A stretch of 64,000 nucleotides of DNA from Myxococcales bacterium (GTDB taxonomy: Bacteria > Myxococcota > UBA727 > GCA-2721815). Positions 55,561 through 64,000 of the stretch are shown in pieces (the stretch's first letter is position 1; each line of letters begins with the position of its first letter). The DNA is taken from contig PBLQ01000003.1 of assembly GCA_002721815.1 (NCBI GenBank), positions 50,773 through 114,772 of the forward strand, in the 5' to 3' direction. Made by a program: the position numbers and the translations under genes. The notes beneath the pieces are model-generated. The model was not told the DNA's origin and did not search any database. It saw only the letters and a program-made list of their open reading frames with translations.

Positions 55561-56076
55561 TTAATGCCCTTTTGGGCCTGTCTCGTCAATTCGGCCCATG
55601 AGGTCTTCTTCGGTGAACAGTTGGAGTCCAGCTCGGTGAAGGGCGGCGGCGGTCACCCCGTTGGCTTGCGCGAGACCGGATTTGGTGTGGGTCAGGCCCA
55701 CGCCGCAACTGGGCGAGCGCGCTTTGAGACACGCTTTGGTCGCGCCGTGATTCGCCGCTGCATTGACTGCAAGCGCAGCACCTTTCAGGAAGGCTGGGGT
55801 GACATCGGCGCCTTCATGGGTGGTCACATGACTTTGGCCATCCAAAACCGCTTCTCCGGAGGGCCCGGCTATCTGGGCCGCCGGGCGGGGCGTGGGAAGG
55901 CCGCCTTCGGATTCTGGGCAGATGGGGACCACGTTCTTATCATTTAATACGGGAAGCAGTTCATCGGGTATTTCTGCAAGTATTTCAGCGTTATAGCGGC
56001 AATTTTGGCCCAGTAAACACGCGCTGACCAGCCATGTTTCTCGGTCTTTTTTAGGGGGCGTATCATTTGGGACCAT
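55561..56076 (-). CDS. DUF523 family protein
   Basis: 171 residues from ATG 56076; the longer frame to 56307 would overlap the divergent lipoprotein gene. The family motifs are intact: VSACLLGQNCRYN at the N-terminus, VPICPESEGGLPTPRPAAQI, and CLKARSPSCGVG. The conserved cysteines suggest a metal or Fe-S site; the family is uncharacterised in most bacteria. It ends 28 bases before the FAD gene start, so the two may be one transcript. Confidence 0.85.
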   Translation of the reverse strand: MVPNDTPPKKDRETWLVSACLLGQNCRYNAEILAEIPDELLPVLNDKNVVPICPESEGGLPTPRPAAQIAGPSGEAVLDGQSHVTTHEGADVTPAFLKGAALAVNAAANHGATKACLKARSPSCGVGLTHTKSGLAQANGVTAAALHRAGLQLFTEEDLMGRIDETGPKGH

Positions 56077-56173
56077 AAACGAACTTAAAACTTGGTTTGG
56101 CCCATTGCAATGTGAAAACCGCCCTTGTTGCACTCCGCTCAGAAGGGTAAAGACATAGGGCTCGGAGGGCGAA

Positions 56174-57529
56174 ATGATTCGAAAATTAATATGGTTAGTA
56201 CCTGCAATGTTGTTGCTCGGCGCGTGTCCTAAAACCGATGATGGGTCTGGCGGAGGCGCGGATGGAAGTGGGTCAGGGGCAATGGGCCCTGGAAATGCGG
56301 GTTCCACGGCTGTGGATGTCGGCTGTCAATCAGACCAGGCTTGTGGCACCGGTGAGATTTGCGACCTGGATACGGGCGAATGCGTCCCCGGCTTCGACTG
56401 CTCTCAGAATCCAGGAATTTGTCAATTTTGCGGTGAGGCACTGGAAGACAATGATTGTGGCCTTGGCAATGCCGAAGCCTATTGCGATGAAGAGGCAGGG
56501 GTGTGTCGCAGGACTGCAGGCACGTGTGACCCTTGTAGTATCGACGAGCAGTGCGGGGCTTTAGGGGTTAACAACCTGCCCAATAAGTGTGTTGAAGGCT
56601 ATTGCGCCCAAGGCTGTGGGGCCTGTGCGGCGGGTTTTCAGTGCACAGCGGGGGCATGCATCCCGACGGCTGGCATTGAAGTTTGTGAAACGGCCATTCG
56701 GTGCAGTGAAGATCTGCAATGCCCAGATGGCCAGCGATGTTCTGATTACGGGATTTGTTTGCCGCTGTGCACCACAGATGCCGATTGTTCGGCCGGTGAA
56801 ATTTGCTGGCAGGATGCCGGTCCGTTGCAAGGCCAATGTGTGGATGGTTGCCAAACCGGTGAGACGCGAACGAGCAATGGGGTGTCGGAAGTCTGTCATG
56901 GCAACGGTCGTTTTGATGTCCCTTGCGATACCCCAGGTTTTGTTTGTCCTGAGGGCACCGAATGTAATGCCGAAGGGATTTGTGAACTCACGGGTTGTCA
57001 AACGGACGCGGATTGCCCCTTGGTGCGAACCTATTGTGACACGACCACTGGAGAGTGCGTTCCTGGCTGCAACAGCGACGATGATTGTGGGGCTTTTGAA
57101 ATTTGTGAAGAGGGTGAATGTAAGCAGCAAGGTTGTCGAGGCAAAGATGTGAGCTGTAATATCGGTGAATGGTGTTGTGGTCACGACCTTTATGATGACG
57201 CATCCAGCTGTCCTGCCGGTGTGGATGAAGGGTCTTGCTTCCTTACGCCCGATCCGTGGTGTCGAACTTGTAACGATGATAACGATTGTGCGGACATCGA
57301 CGCCTTCGGCCAAGCCGCCTATTGTTACGAGCTTCAAGGGCAGGATGAAAACGGAAACGATATCTCATACGGTAAGTTTTGTTCGGTGGGATGCGAAACC
57401 AATGCCGATTGCCCTCGAGGTTTGCCTTGTGTACAAGAATTGCCGACACCAACCGAAGGTGTGACCACCAAAGGTTGTTTGGCCAGCATTTGTGCGCCCA
57501 TCAGTGAAGCCAGATCATCTAATCCATAA
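56174..57529 (+). CDS. Cys-rich repeat lipoprotein
   Basis: 451 residues with a textbook lipoprotein signal ending LLLGAC, a Gly/Ser-rich linker and at least eight Cys-rich modules of the form CxxDxxCxxGExCxxGxCxxGC (for example CTTDADCSAGEICW, CNSDDDCGAFEICEEGEC). This repeat type is common in secreted proteins of Myxococcota. About 50 cysteines imply an oxidised, extracytoplasmic location. GGAGGG precedes ATG 56174. The two ABC exporter genes follow on the same strand after 16 bases. Confidence 0.8.
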   Translation: MIRKLIWLVPAMLLLGACPKTDDGSGGGADGSGSGAMGPGNAGSTAVDVGCQSDQACGTGEICDLDTGECVPGFDCSQNPGICQFCGEALEDNDCGLGNAEAYCDEEAGVCRRTAGTCDPCSIDEQCGALGVNNLPNKCVEGYCAQGCGACAAGFQCTAGACIPTAGIEVCETAIRCSEDLQCPDGQRCSDYGICLPLCTTDADCSAGEICWQDAGPLQGQCVDGCQTGETRTSNGVSEVCHGNGRFDVPCDTPGFVCPEGTECNAEGICELTGCQTDADCPLVRTYCDTTTGECVPGCNSDDDCGAFEICEEGECKQQGCRGKDVSCNIGEWCCGHDLYDDASSCPAGVDEGSCFLTPDPWCRTCNDDNDCADIDAFGQAAYCYELQGQDENGNDISYGKFCSVGCETNADCPRGLPCVQELPTPTEGVTTKGCLASICAPISEARSSNP

Positions 57530-57545
57530 GAACAGAAAAGACAAA

Positions 57546-59354
57546 ATGGCCACAGTTTCAGACCAGCCGGTTCGAACCGCGCAGGTGAGGTATCGGGACC
57601 TCTTACGTCCTTATGCGCGGCATTTGCTGTTGGGTGCCTTGCTGTTGTTGATGACCAATTTATGTAATCTGATCGGCCCCCGTTTGATCAACGACGCCAT
57701 TACGTTGCTTGATGACGAACAGCCTTTTTGGGCCCCTTATATCAGTGACTCGGGAGTGACGGTGGGCGTGGTGAGCGCCATTTTGGTGGTTGTGGCGCTG
57801 TTAAGCGCGCTGGTTCGCGTGTCGAGTCGGGGGGTGGTCTTTAATGTGGGGCGAGATGTAGAACGCGACTTGCGGCAAAATTTGTTTACCCATTTGTCTG
57901 TCTTGTCGCCCAAATATTTTCAAAACAATGAGGTGGGCGACTTGATGAACCGCATGACCACCGATTTGAACAATATCCGTCTGTTGGCTGGGTTTGCACT
58001 GCTCAACATGGTGAACAGCCTGTTTGTGTTTTCTGGGACTTTACCTCTAATGATTCATATCTCTGGTAAACTCACCTTGGCCGCTTTGGCGCCTTTTCCC
58101 ATCATGATGGTGGTGGCACAGGGCATCAGTATGGAACTGTATCGAAGGGTCAGGAAGAACCAAGAAAACCTGTCCGTGCTGACGGCCAAGGTTCAAGAAA
58201 ATCTCACTGGCGCCCAACTGGTTCGGGTGTTTGATCAGGGCGACGCGGAAATTCAACGGTTTGGGACGGTGAACGATGCTGTATTCGGTTCATCTTTGAG
58301 ATTGGCCACCCTGCGCGCCTTGATGTTCCCATTCATGGGGTTGATGGCATTGTTAAGCACTGCCATTGCTTTGGCGTATGGTGGCCAGTTGGTGGTTGCC
58401 GGTGAAATGCAAGTGGGCGATTTTGTGGAAATCAACGCGCGACTGATGCAGCTCACTTGGCCAGCTTTGGCCTTGGGCTTCATTATCTCCGTGTACCAAC
58501 GGGGGAAAGCCAGCTTAGACCGTATCAATCAAATCTTAACGTCAGCCCCGGAAATTACCGACGGCCCGCACACGGGAGAACTCGGTGGGCAAGTCACCGT
58601 CAATGACTTTTCCCTGCGATACAGTTCCGATGCAGAGCGGTCACTCAATGACATATCCATTTCGGCAGCAGCAGGACAGCTCATCGGCTTTGTGGGCAAG
58701 AGCGGTTCGGGCAAAAGCTCTTTGTTGCGCGCATTGTCGCGCCAGCGTCTGGGCGAATCGGGTCATATTTCTTTTGATGGAGTGGCTGCCGAAGACTGGA
58801 ATCTCAAGAACCTACACCGTCAAATTGCATTGGTGCCAGATGAAGGATTTTTATTTAGCACCACACTGCGTGAAAATATTGCCTTGGGTAAGCCCAATGC
58901 CACCGATGCTGAAATAGACGAAGTGGTGGCTTTGGCGGGATTGGAAAACGACATTTCTTTATTTCCCGATGGCTTGGAGACCATGGTGGGCGAACGCGGT
59001 ATCACCCTTTCTGGGGGGCAGCGTCAACGTGTGTGCCTGGCTCGGGCCATTTTGGTGCGCCCGCGAATCTTGCTTTTAGACGATGCCATGTCCGCAGTCG
59101 ATGCCGAAACAGAAGCCCGGATTCTCACGAGTTTGCGTGAAGGCTTTGCCTCTTCCAACCAGACCAGGCCGACCGTGCTCGTGGTCTCTCACCGTTTGTC
59201 GGCCATGCCAGAGGCCGACCATATTTACGTCTTGGACAAGGGCCGTGTGGTCGAAGAAGGCAGACACGCAGATTTGATGGTTGAAGACGGTATTTATACG
59301 GACCTTTGGGGCAGGGCGCAGATTCAGAAACAATTAGGGGTTGAACATGACTAA
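57546..59354 (+). CDS. ABC exporter half-transporter, degenerate-site subunit
   Basis: 602 residues: six helices (about 25-310) and an ATPase domain from about 345. Walker A is GKSGSGKSS, the signature LSGGQRQRVCLARAI is canonical, but the residue after Walker B is Asp not Glu (LLLDDAMSAVD). This is the pattern of the TM287/BmrC subunit in heterodimeric exporters. The partner gene overlaps its stop by eight bases. Cargo unknown; drugs or lipids are typical. Confidence 0.9.
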   Translation: MATVSDQPVRTAQVRYRDLLRPYARHLLLGALLLLMTNLCNLIGPRLINDAITLLDDEQPFWAPYISDSGVTVGVVSAILVVVALLSALVRVSSRGVVFNVGRDVERDLRQNLFTHLSVLSPKYFQNNEVGDLMNRMTTDLNNIRLLAGFALLNMVNSLFVFSGTLPLMIHISGKLTLAALAPFPIMMVVAQGISMELYRRVRKNQENLSVLTAKVQENLTGAQLVRVFDQGDAEIQRFGTVNDAVFGSSLRLATLRALMFPFMGLMALLSTAIALAYGGQLVVAGEMQVGDFVEINARLMQLTWPALALGFIISVYQRGKASLDRINQILTSAPEITDGPHTGELGGQVTVNDFSLRYSSDAERSLNDISISAAAGQLIGFVGKSGSGKSSLLRALSRQRLGESGHISFDGVAAEDWNLKNLHRQIALVPDEGFLFSTTLRENIALGKPNATDAEIDEVVALAGLENDISLFPDGLETMVGERGITLSGGQRQRVCLARAILVRPRILLLDDAMSAVDAETEARILTSLREGFASSNQTRPTVLVVSHRLSAMPEADHIYVLDKGRVVEEGRHADLMVEDGIYTDLWGRAQIQKQLGVEHD

Positions 59355-61134
59355 AGACCCCTTACAGCAGGAAACACAAGACACGCTATCGGACAGCGAG
59401 GTAATTTTACGCCTGTGGGGCGAGATTAAAAATTACATTAAGGCCTTGTTGGTGGCTGCTTCTTTGTATTTGCCCTTGGTGCTGGGTCAATTGGCACAAC
59501 CCCTGATTGTTGGAAAAGCCATCGATGACGGTATGCGCGCTCAAAACCTTAACGAGGTTTGGACCTGGGCTGGGCTGTTTTTGGTGGTGGTGATCGTGAC
59601 TTCTGCAGTGCAATCGGTACAGATGTTTGTGATGCAATGGACGGGGCAGCGAATCATCCGCGATCTGCGCCACAAAGTGTTTAGTAAATTGCAGCGGTTG
59701 CACATCGGTTACTTTGAAAGCACACCGGTGGGCAAAATGATGACCCGTGTTATCAATGATACGGAATCCGTGGCCGAACTTTTCGCATCAGGAGCGGTGA
59801 CCATCGTCGGTGATGTGCTGTTCCTTTTGGGGACTTTGGTTATGCTCATCGTGGTAGACGTCAACTTGTCGGCTTCCTTGCTCTTGACTTTGCCCGTGCT
59901 TGCCATTGGCGTTGTTTTTTTTCGGCGTGTGGCCAAAGAAGCATTTCAAAGGGTGCGCCGGCTCTTGGCAAAAATTAACGCTTTTTTACAAGAGCATCTA
60001 TCGGGCATGACCACGCTTCAATTGTTCGATGCCACGGAGCGCAAACGGGGTCATTTTAACGATATGAATACCGACTACATGATGTCCACCCGAAGGGCGA
60101 TATTTGTGGACGCATCCATTTATGCTTTTGTGGAATTCATCAACGCCGCTACGGTGGCCGTGGTTTTGTATTTTGGTGCCGGGCTCGAATCTGAAGGAGC
60201 GCTCACCATTGGAATTTTGGTCGCATTCATCGACGCCTTGGGACGATTCTTTATCCCCATTCGAGAACTGTCCAACAAGTACACCATTTTTCAAAGTGCC
60301 TTGGTGGGTGCTGAACGAATTTATGGGTTGTTGGATACGCACAATGCGATTGTTTCGCCGCCTCAAGCTGAAAGAATTACATTTCATCACGAGCTCCAAG
60401 TGAAAGACCTCAATTTTGCTTATTTGCCAGAAAAGGGGAACGTGCTTAAGGACTTTAGTTTCACCTTAAAAAAAGGCGACCATTTGGCGGTGGTGGGGCA
60501 TACGGGCTCGGGCAAATCCACGCTGTCGAAGCTGTTGTTACGCTTGTACGATATTCAACAGGGAAGCATCACCATCGATGGCACCAACATTGCTCAAGCT
60601 GACCTGTCTGCTTTGCGAACTTTATACAGTGTGGTGCCGCAAGAAATCATGCTCTTTAGCGGTACGGTGCGTGATAATTTGTGCTTCGGGCAAGAACGAG
60701 ACGATGCATCGATTTGGGATGCCCTGCGTGCCTGTCAGGCTCAAGATGTGATTGAAAAGGTGGGTGGACTGGATGCCATGATCCAGCCTCGGGGCCAAAA
60801 TTTCTCTATGGGCGAACGGCAACTGTTGGCTTTTGCCCGTGCCTTATTGGCCGATAGACCTTTACTGATTCTCGACGAAGCAACAGCCAGTGTGGACCGG
60901 TCCACCGAACGAAAACTGCAAATGGCGACTCAAGAACTTTTGAAAGGGCGAACGGCACTGATCATTGCTCATCGCATGAGTACTGTGGCGCAATGCGACC
61001 GCGTTCTGGTACTGCATCGCGGTCGTTTGGTAGAAGAAGGCCACCATGATGAACTCATGGCCCAGCAAGGCAAGTATGCCGCTTTGGTGACGTTACAAAT
61101 GGAAGCTGATGCCATGGGTATCAATCCCGCTTAA
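59347..61134 (+). CDS. ABC exporter half-transporter, catalytic-site subunit
   Basis: 595 residues, six helices then an ATPase domain with Walker A GHTGSGKST, Q-loop VVPQEIMLF and canonical Walker B LLILDEATASVD with catalytic Glu. Its signature is altered (NFSMGERQLLAFARAL instead of LSGGQ). That matches the TM288/BmrD partner: the degenerate ATP site is built from this signature and the Asp-bearing Walker B of the other subunit. ATG 59347 is preferred to TTG 59341. Confidence 0.9.
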   Translation: MTKDPLQQETQDTLSDSEVILRLWGEIKNYIKALLVAASLYLPLVLGQLAQPLIVGKAIDDGMRAQNLNEVWTWAGLFLVVVIVTSAVQSVQMFVMQWTGQRIIRDLRHKVFSKLQRLHIGYFESTPVGKMMTRVINDTESVAELFASGAVTIVGDVLFLLGTLVMLIVVDVNLSASLLLTLPVLAIGVVFFRRVAKEAFQRVRRLLAKINAFLQEHLSGMTTLQLFDATERKRGHFNDMNTDYMMSTRRAIFVDASIYAFVEFINAATVAVVLYFGAGLESEGALTIGILVAFIDALGRFFIPIRELSNKYTIFQSALVGAERIYGLLDTHNAIVSPPQAERITFHHELQVKDLNFAYLPEKGNVLKDFSFTLKKGDHLAVVGHTGSGKSTLSKLLLRLYDIQQGSITIDGTNIAQADLSALRTLYSVVPQEIMLFSGTVRDNLCFGQERDDASIWDALRACQAQDVIEKVGGLDAMIQPRGQNFSMGERQLLAFARALLADRPLLILDEATASVDRSTERKLQMATQELLKGRTALIIAHRMSTVAQCDRVLVLHRGRLVEEGHHDELMAQQGKYAALVTLQMEADAMGINPA

Positions 61135-61144
61135 AGGACACCGC

Positions 61145-62347
61145 ATGCAAAATGGCGAGATCACCACACGTTCTCAAATGGTTTTTGGGTTTGGCTATTT
61201 TGCGCTCTATTTTGCATTGGGCCTCGAAATTGTGATTGCAACGCCCATCTTGCAAACTCTGGGGATTGGCGCAGGTGAGGCGGGCACACTTTGGGCTGGC
61301 CGTTCATTGTTATCTGTCCTGGGTCCCGTGGTGTGGGGGTATTATGCGGACAAAACCCAAAAAGGGCCAAGGATGTTACAGGTCTCCTTTTTCGGTGCTG
61401 CCTTGTGTCATCTGTGTATGTGGCAGCTGCAAGGCCACGCTGTTGGACTCGCTCTCTTTTTTATCTTACTCGGCTTTTTTATCAGCGGCTCAGTGGTCCT
61501 TGTGGACGGGTTGCTCCTGAAATCATTGGGCAACGCCCACCATCGGTATGGACAGATTCGGCTTTTCGGCGGGTTGGGATTTGGGCTCGGTGCTTTTTGG
61601 GCGTCGCAAACCGAGCTCGCGCTCGTTTCGGAGTTTGTTCAATCCTTTTTCTTCGCTTCTTTTGGAACCTATTTTGCGGGCACATTGGCAGTGTTTTTTC
61701 TGCCAGCTATGGCTCTTTTGCCTCGAGAGCAAAACATTCTCAGAAGTGTGGCGCGGTTGTGTGGCAGTCTGCCGGTGCTGTGTTTGTTGATCATGATTAT
61801 CGCCCAATGGGCCTCGCATGGTTTGTACACCGGCTTTTTGGCAGTGGCGGCCTCAAAGAACGGCATCTCTCTCGCCTTTGTGGGATATGCGGTGGTCGCA
61901 GCCATTGTGGCTGAAACCCTGTGCCTTTTTGCTTCCGCTCGCTTGTTGGCCGTGAAGGCACGGGTCATGCCGGTTTTATTTTTGATTCTGGCGGTGACGA
62001 TCTTTCGATGGTTGTTTAGTGCGAGTGTCACCGAACCCTGGCGTTTTGTCTGGACCCAAGGTCTACATGGTATCACCTTTGGATTGTTTCACGCTTGGGC
62101 AGTTTTACAATTTGCTAAGATTTTCCCGGCCCAACTGCGGCAAACAGCGCAAGGGTGGCTGCTAGGCGCGGGTTATGGGCTCGGTGGCGCTCTGGGCATG
62201 GGAATCTCCGGGCGACTCCTGGAAAACGCATCGGTTGCTTCGGCTTGGCAAGCCATGGCGGCCTTTGCTGCAGTGGCTTTGGTTGCAGGCACGTTGTTTT
62301 CTTTGCTACAAAGAAACACCCCTTCTAAGGAGAAAGCCCTTGTCTGA
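61145..62347 (+). CDS. MFS transporter (LacY/nucleoside-like MFS_1_like)
   Basis: About 400 residues with 12 helices. The pattern PILQTLGIGAGEAGTLWAGRSLLSVLGPVVWGYYADKTQK in helices 2 and the 2-3 loop, and GQIRLFGGLGFGLGAF at helix 5, are those of the MFS_1-like/LacY family in COG2211-related sugar or nucleoside symporters. Substrate unknown. AAAGGA precedes ATG 61145, 10 bases after the ABC gene. Confidence 0.85.
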   Translation: MQNGEITTRSQMVFGFGYFALYFALGLEIVIATPILQTLGIGAGEAGTLWAGRSLLSVLGPVVWGYYADKTQKGPRMLQVSFFGAALCHLCMWQLQGHAVGLALFFILLGFFISGSVVLVDGLLLKSLGNAHHRYGQIRLFGGLGFGLGAFWASQTELALVSEFVQSFFFASFGTYFAGTLAVFFLPAMALLPREQNILRSVARLCGSLPVLCLLIMIIAQWASHGLYTGFLAVAASKNGISLAFVGYAVVAAIVAETLCLFASARLLAVKARVMPVLFLILAVTIFRWLFSASVTEPWRFVWTQGLHGITFGLFHAWAVLQFAKIFPAQLRQTAQGWLLGAGYGLGGALGMGISGRLLENASVASAWQAMAAFAAVALVAGTLFSLLQRNTPSKEKALV

Positions 62348-62837
62348 TCAACAGCAAATACACAATGTCGAATCCACCCGAGTCGAGATGACCGAAGTGG
62401 TACTTCCCCAATTCACCAACGCGCTTGGCAACGTTTTTGGCGGGCAGATCGTTTCTTGGATCGATATTTGTGCCGCAGTGGCGGCGCAGCGACATTGCCG
62501 AAGTGTGGTGGTGACTGCTTCCATCGACGAACTTCATTTTATTGAACCCATCAAACAAGGTGATGTGGTGATCCTGAAAGGCCAGGTCAATGCCGCGTTT
62601 CGAACCAGTATGGAAATTGGTGTCACCGTGGACAGTGAAGACCCGTTGACAGGCGAAAGGCGCAAGGCAGTCAAAGCTTATCTCACCTATGTTGCTTTGG
62701 ACCGACACGGCAGGCCGCACCCTGTTCCTGGTTTGGTTCGCGAAAATGCAGATGATGAGAGACGTCACGATGAAGCCACAGAACGACGACAGTTGCGACT
62801 GGCGCAACGCGCAGAACGCATTCAGAAAAGAACATAA
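62340..62837 (+). CDS. hotdog-fold acyl-CoA thioesterase (YciA-like)
   Basis: 165 residues starting at TTG 62340, with AAGGAG upstream, overlapping the MFS stop by eight bases. The hotdog signature reads NALGNVFGGQIVSWIDICAAVAA, with the catalytic Asn/Asp positions of YciA-type thioesterases and VTASIDELHFIEPIKQGDVV. A C-terminal charged helix (DERRHDEATERRQLRLAQRAER) follows. It hydrolyses acyl-CoAs in the cytoplasm. Confidence 0.88.
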   Translation: MSDQQQIHNVESTRVEMTEVVLPQFTNALGNVFGGQIVSWIDICAAVAAQRHCRSVVVTASIDELHFIEPIKQGDVVILKGQVNAAFRTSMEIGVTVDSEDPLTGERRKAVKAYLTYVALDRHGRPHPVPGLVRENADDERRHDEATERRQLRLAQRAERIQKRT

Positions 62838-62840
62838 AAA

Positions 62841-63527
62841 GTGGTGCAGCTCTCCAAAGCATTTGAATTTTTGGAAGGGTTAGAGTCCGACTTCCTGCAC
62901 AATGTGGTCCATTGGCTAAGGCATATGCAGGACCCCACCGATGTTTTGTTAGATTTGTCGCATGATCTGGGACAAAACCTCGGGCCTTGGGAAACGTTTC
63001 GCTTTTGCTCTCTGTTAAAACTCACGCCGGCACAACCTGTTCGCGGGTTGGGGGAAGAAGTACTGGCGGAACCTTACGAACCCGAGGAGGGCATTCCACC
63101 GGTGGCGCAAGCGTTTGCATTGGCCCATGCCCATTTTCACTGGCCAGAAATCGCAGCACCAGCTGCACCACAGATCTTGGCGGCGCTTCAAGCCTTCTCC
63201 GGCGGGGTTTTGCCCGCATCCGTTTTGGATGCAGCGCAAATGGCCTTGTGTGGGCCTGGTGGGGCTTGCCCCGATGAAATCCTTTTCGGGCAACTCACAG
63301 GTAACCGAACCGATGATCTGGATGCAGGGACGGAAGCGGCTGGCATTTCCGCTGTTTTTGAAGCTTGTCTGGTGACCCAACTGGGGGCCCAGCATCCGCT
63401 GCATCGCCGTTTCAGGGATTCTTTGGCTCAAAGTCAGCTGCCCGATGGATCTTTCCCAGCTTTCGCGACCCAGCGAATGGTCCGTGGGCTGGTGACGGTA
63501 AAAGCCTTAGCCTTACTGCGATTTTAA
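62841..63527 (+). CDS. hypothetical helical protein
   Basis: 228 residues starting at GTG 62841 (a second GTG follows) three bases after the thioesterase stop; no clear ribosome binding site. It is Ala/Leu-rich and helical, with no signal peptide. The C-terminal SQLPDGSFPAF faintly recalls the Q-x-x-DGSW repeats of prenyltransferase-type alpha-alpha barrels, but only one copy is present. No family was recognised. Confidence 0.55.
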   Translation: MVQLSKAFEFLEGLESDFLHNVVHWLRHMQDPTDVLLDLSHDLGQNLGPWETFRFCSLLKLTPAQPVRGLGEEVLAEPYEPEEGIPPVAQAFALAHAHFHWPEIAAPAAPQILAALQAFSGGVLPASVLDAAQMALCGPGGACPDEILFGQLTGNRTDDLDAGTEAAGISAVFEACLVTQLGAQHPLHRRFRDSLAQSQLPDGSFPAFATQRMVRGLVTVKALALLRF

Positions 63528-63638
63528 ATGATCGGGGATCTCATGGTTTTCCACCATAAACGCGGTAAGACCCTGTAATATCGCAAGAAAACTCATTCTA
63601 ATTCGAGGTTCGGAGCGATAGATTAGGCGGACGAGAGC

Positions 63639-63667
63639 TTGACAATACCGCTCTATTTGACCGACAT
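63639..63667 (+). promoter_or_regulatory. weak candidate promoter before the EGEAAA-repeat gene
   Basis: TTGACA at 63639-63644 is a perfect -35 box, but the hexamer 17 bases later (CGACAT) is a poor -10. It is 38 bases upstream of ATG 63705. Listed only as a possibility. Confidence 0.25.
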
Positions 63668-63704
63668 TGATGGGGAAAAACCCAACGGACCTAAGAGGGA
63701 AACC

Positions 63705-64000
63705 ATGTCTTATATGATTAAGGGAATCAGTATTTTAACGCTCGTTTTTTCGGCCACCGCAGGGTGGGCACAGGAAGGTGCCACTGAGGAAGCCGCACCA
63801 GCTGAAGCAGCCGCCCCTGCTGAAGCAGCGGAGCCGGCAGAGGCCACCGGAGCTCAAGAAAGTGAAGAGAAAAAGGAAGAGGCGTCAGAGGAAGAATCCC
63901 CGAACGAAGGTGAAGCTGCCGCTGAAGGTGAAGCTGCCGCTGAAGGTGAAGCCGCCGCTGAAGGTGAAGCCGCCGCTGAAGGTGAAGCCGCCGCTGAAGG
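63705..64000 (+). CDS. exported protein with EGEAAA repeats, 3' truncated
   Basis: A start at ATG 63705 with GAGGGA upstream encodes a signal peptide (cleavage after WAQ) and then an Ala/Glu-rich, proline-containing stretch. From 63906 there are five perfect copies of an 18-base unit encoding EGEAAA; the frame is open to the window end. The composition predicts an unstructured or helical acidic linker, perhaps before an outer-membrane or OmpA-like domain. Only the N-terminus is visible, so no function can be given. Confidence 0.8.
   Translation, partial: MSYMIKGISILTLVFSATAGWAQEGATEEAAPAEAAAPAEAAEPAEATGAQESEEKKEEASEEESPNEGEAAAEGEAAAEGEAAAEGEAAAEGEAAAE
63906..63995 (+). repeat. five tandem 18-base repeats (EGEAAA)
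   Basis: GAAGGTGAAGCTGCCGCT and its C-for-T variants repeat at 63906, 63924, 63942, 63960 and 63978 and continue past the window end. The unit is a multiple of three, so copy-number change would keep the frame. Confidence 0.9.

Overview
The window reads as chromosomal DNA of a Gram-negative bacterium of the Myxococcota/Bradymonadota ('deltaproteobacterial') kind. The reasons are: many large secreted cysteine-rich lipoproteins with Asp-Ala-Gly ('DAG') linkers, a tmRNA tag ANDNVEYAVAA beside an SspB adaptor, Mla-type lipid transport genes, outer-membrane-type barrels and moderate G+C. The phylum is an inference; no rRNA or ribosomal protein gene is present to settle it. No CRISPR array, tRNA, rRNA, transposase or phage gene was seen.

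Layout. 1-9800: a 5'-truncated kelch-like surface protein, an RND/MMPL exporter, a YceI lipoprotein, a methyltransferase and a Cys-rich lipoprotein. 9900-16750: a barrel-like protein cut off from its signal peptide by two stops, a CruF-like/small membrane/MAPEG cluster, msrB, a two-gene ABC-2 exporter, a FAM173-like methyltransferase and tRNA 2-selenouridine synthase. 16900-21600: a POT peptide transporter, an M23 peptidase, a DAG-linker lipoprotein and a cyclic-nucleotide-binding protein.

21870-35492 is a coherent beta-glucan (probably laminarin) utilisation locus in two convergent operons. The plus-strand operon holds an Opp/Dpp-type ATPase, a GH1 beta-glucosidase, a clan GH-A glycosidase joined to a barrel-like C-terminus, and two lipoproteins. 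The minus-strand operon holds a secreted GH16 endo-glucanase with accessory modules, then an Opp/Dpp-type binding protein, two permeases and the second ATPase, all with 4-base start/stop overlaps. A ~165-residue module occurs twice in the GH16 enzyme and once in the last plus-strand lipoprotein. The inferred scheme is surface cleavage, ABC import of oligosaccharides and cytoplasmic GH1 hydrolysis. Directly upstream of the GH16 operon, on the same strand, is a flagellin whose variable region is replaced by a von Willebrand factor A (VWA) domain.

37070-46800: a 1.4 kb gene-poor stretch, a TspO-like membrane protein, a 1.48-kilo-residue lipoprotein with TNFR-like repeats and two metzincin domains, a DUF1295-like methyltransferase or reductase, an SPFH lipoprotein and a small membrane protein. 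46834-48013: tmRNA with promoter, tag and terminator, diverging from sspB. 48014-55532: a repeat scaffold protein, a lipoprotein, an orphan P-loop protein, mlaF and mlaD without mlaE, and an FAD oxidoreductase. 55561-64000: a DUF523 protein, a Cys-rich lipoprotein, a heterodimeric ABC exporter, an MFS transporter, a thioesterase, an unknown protein, and the start of a signal-peptide protein with perfect EGEAAA repeats running off the end.
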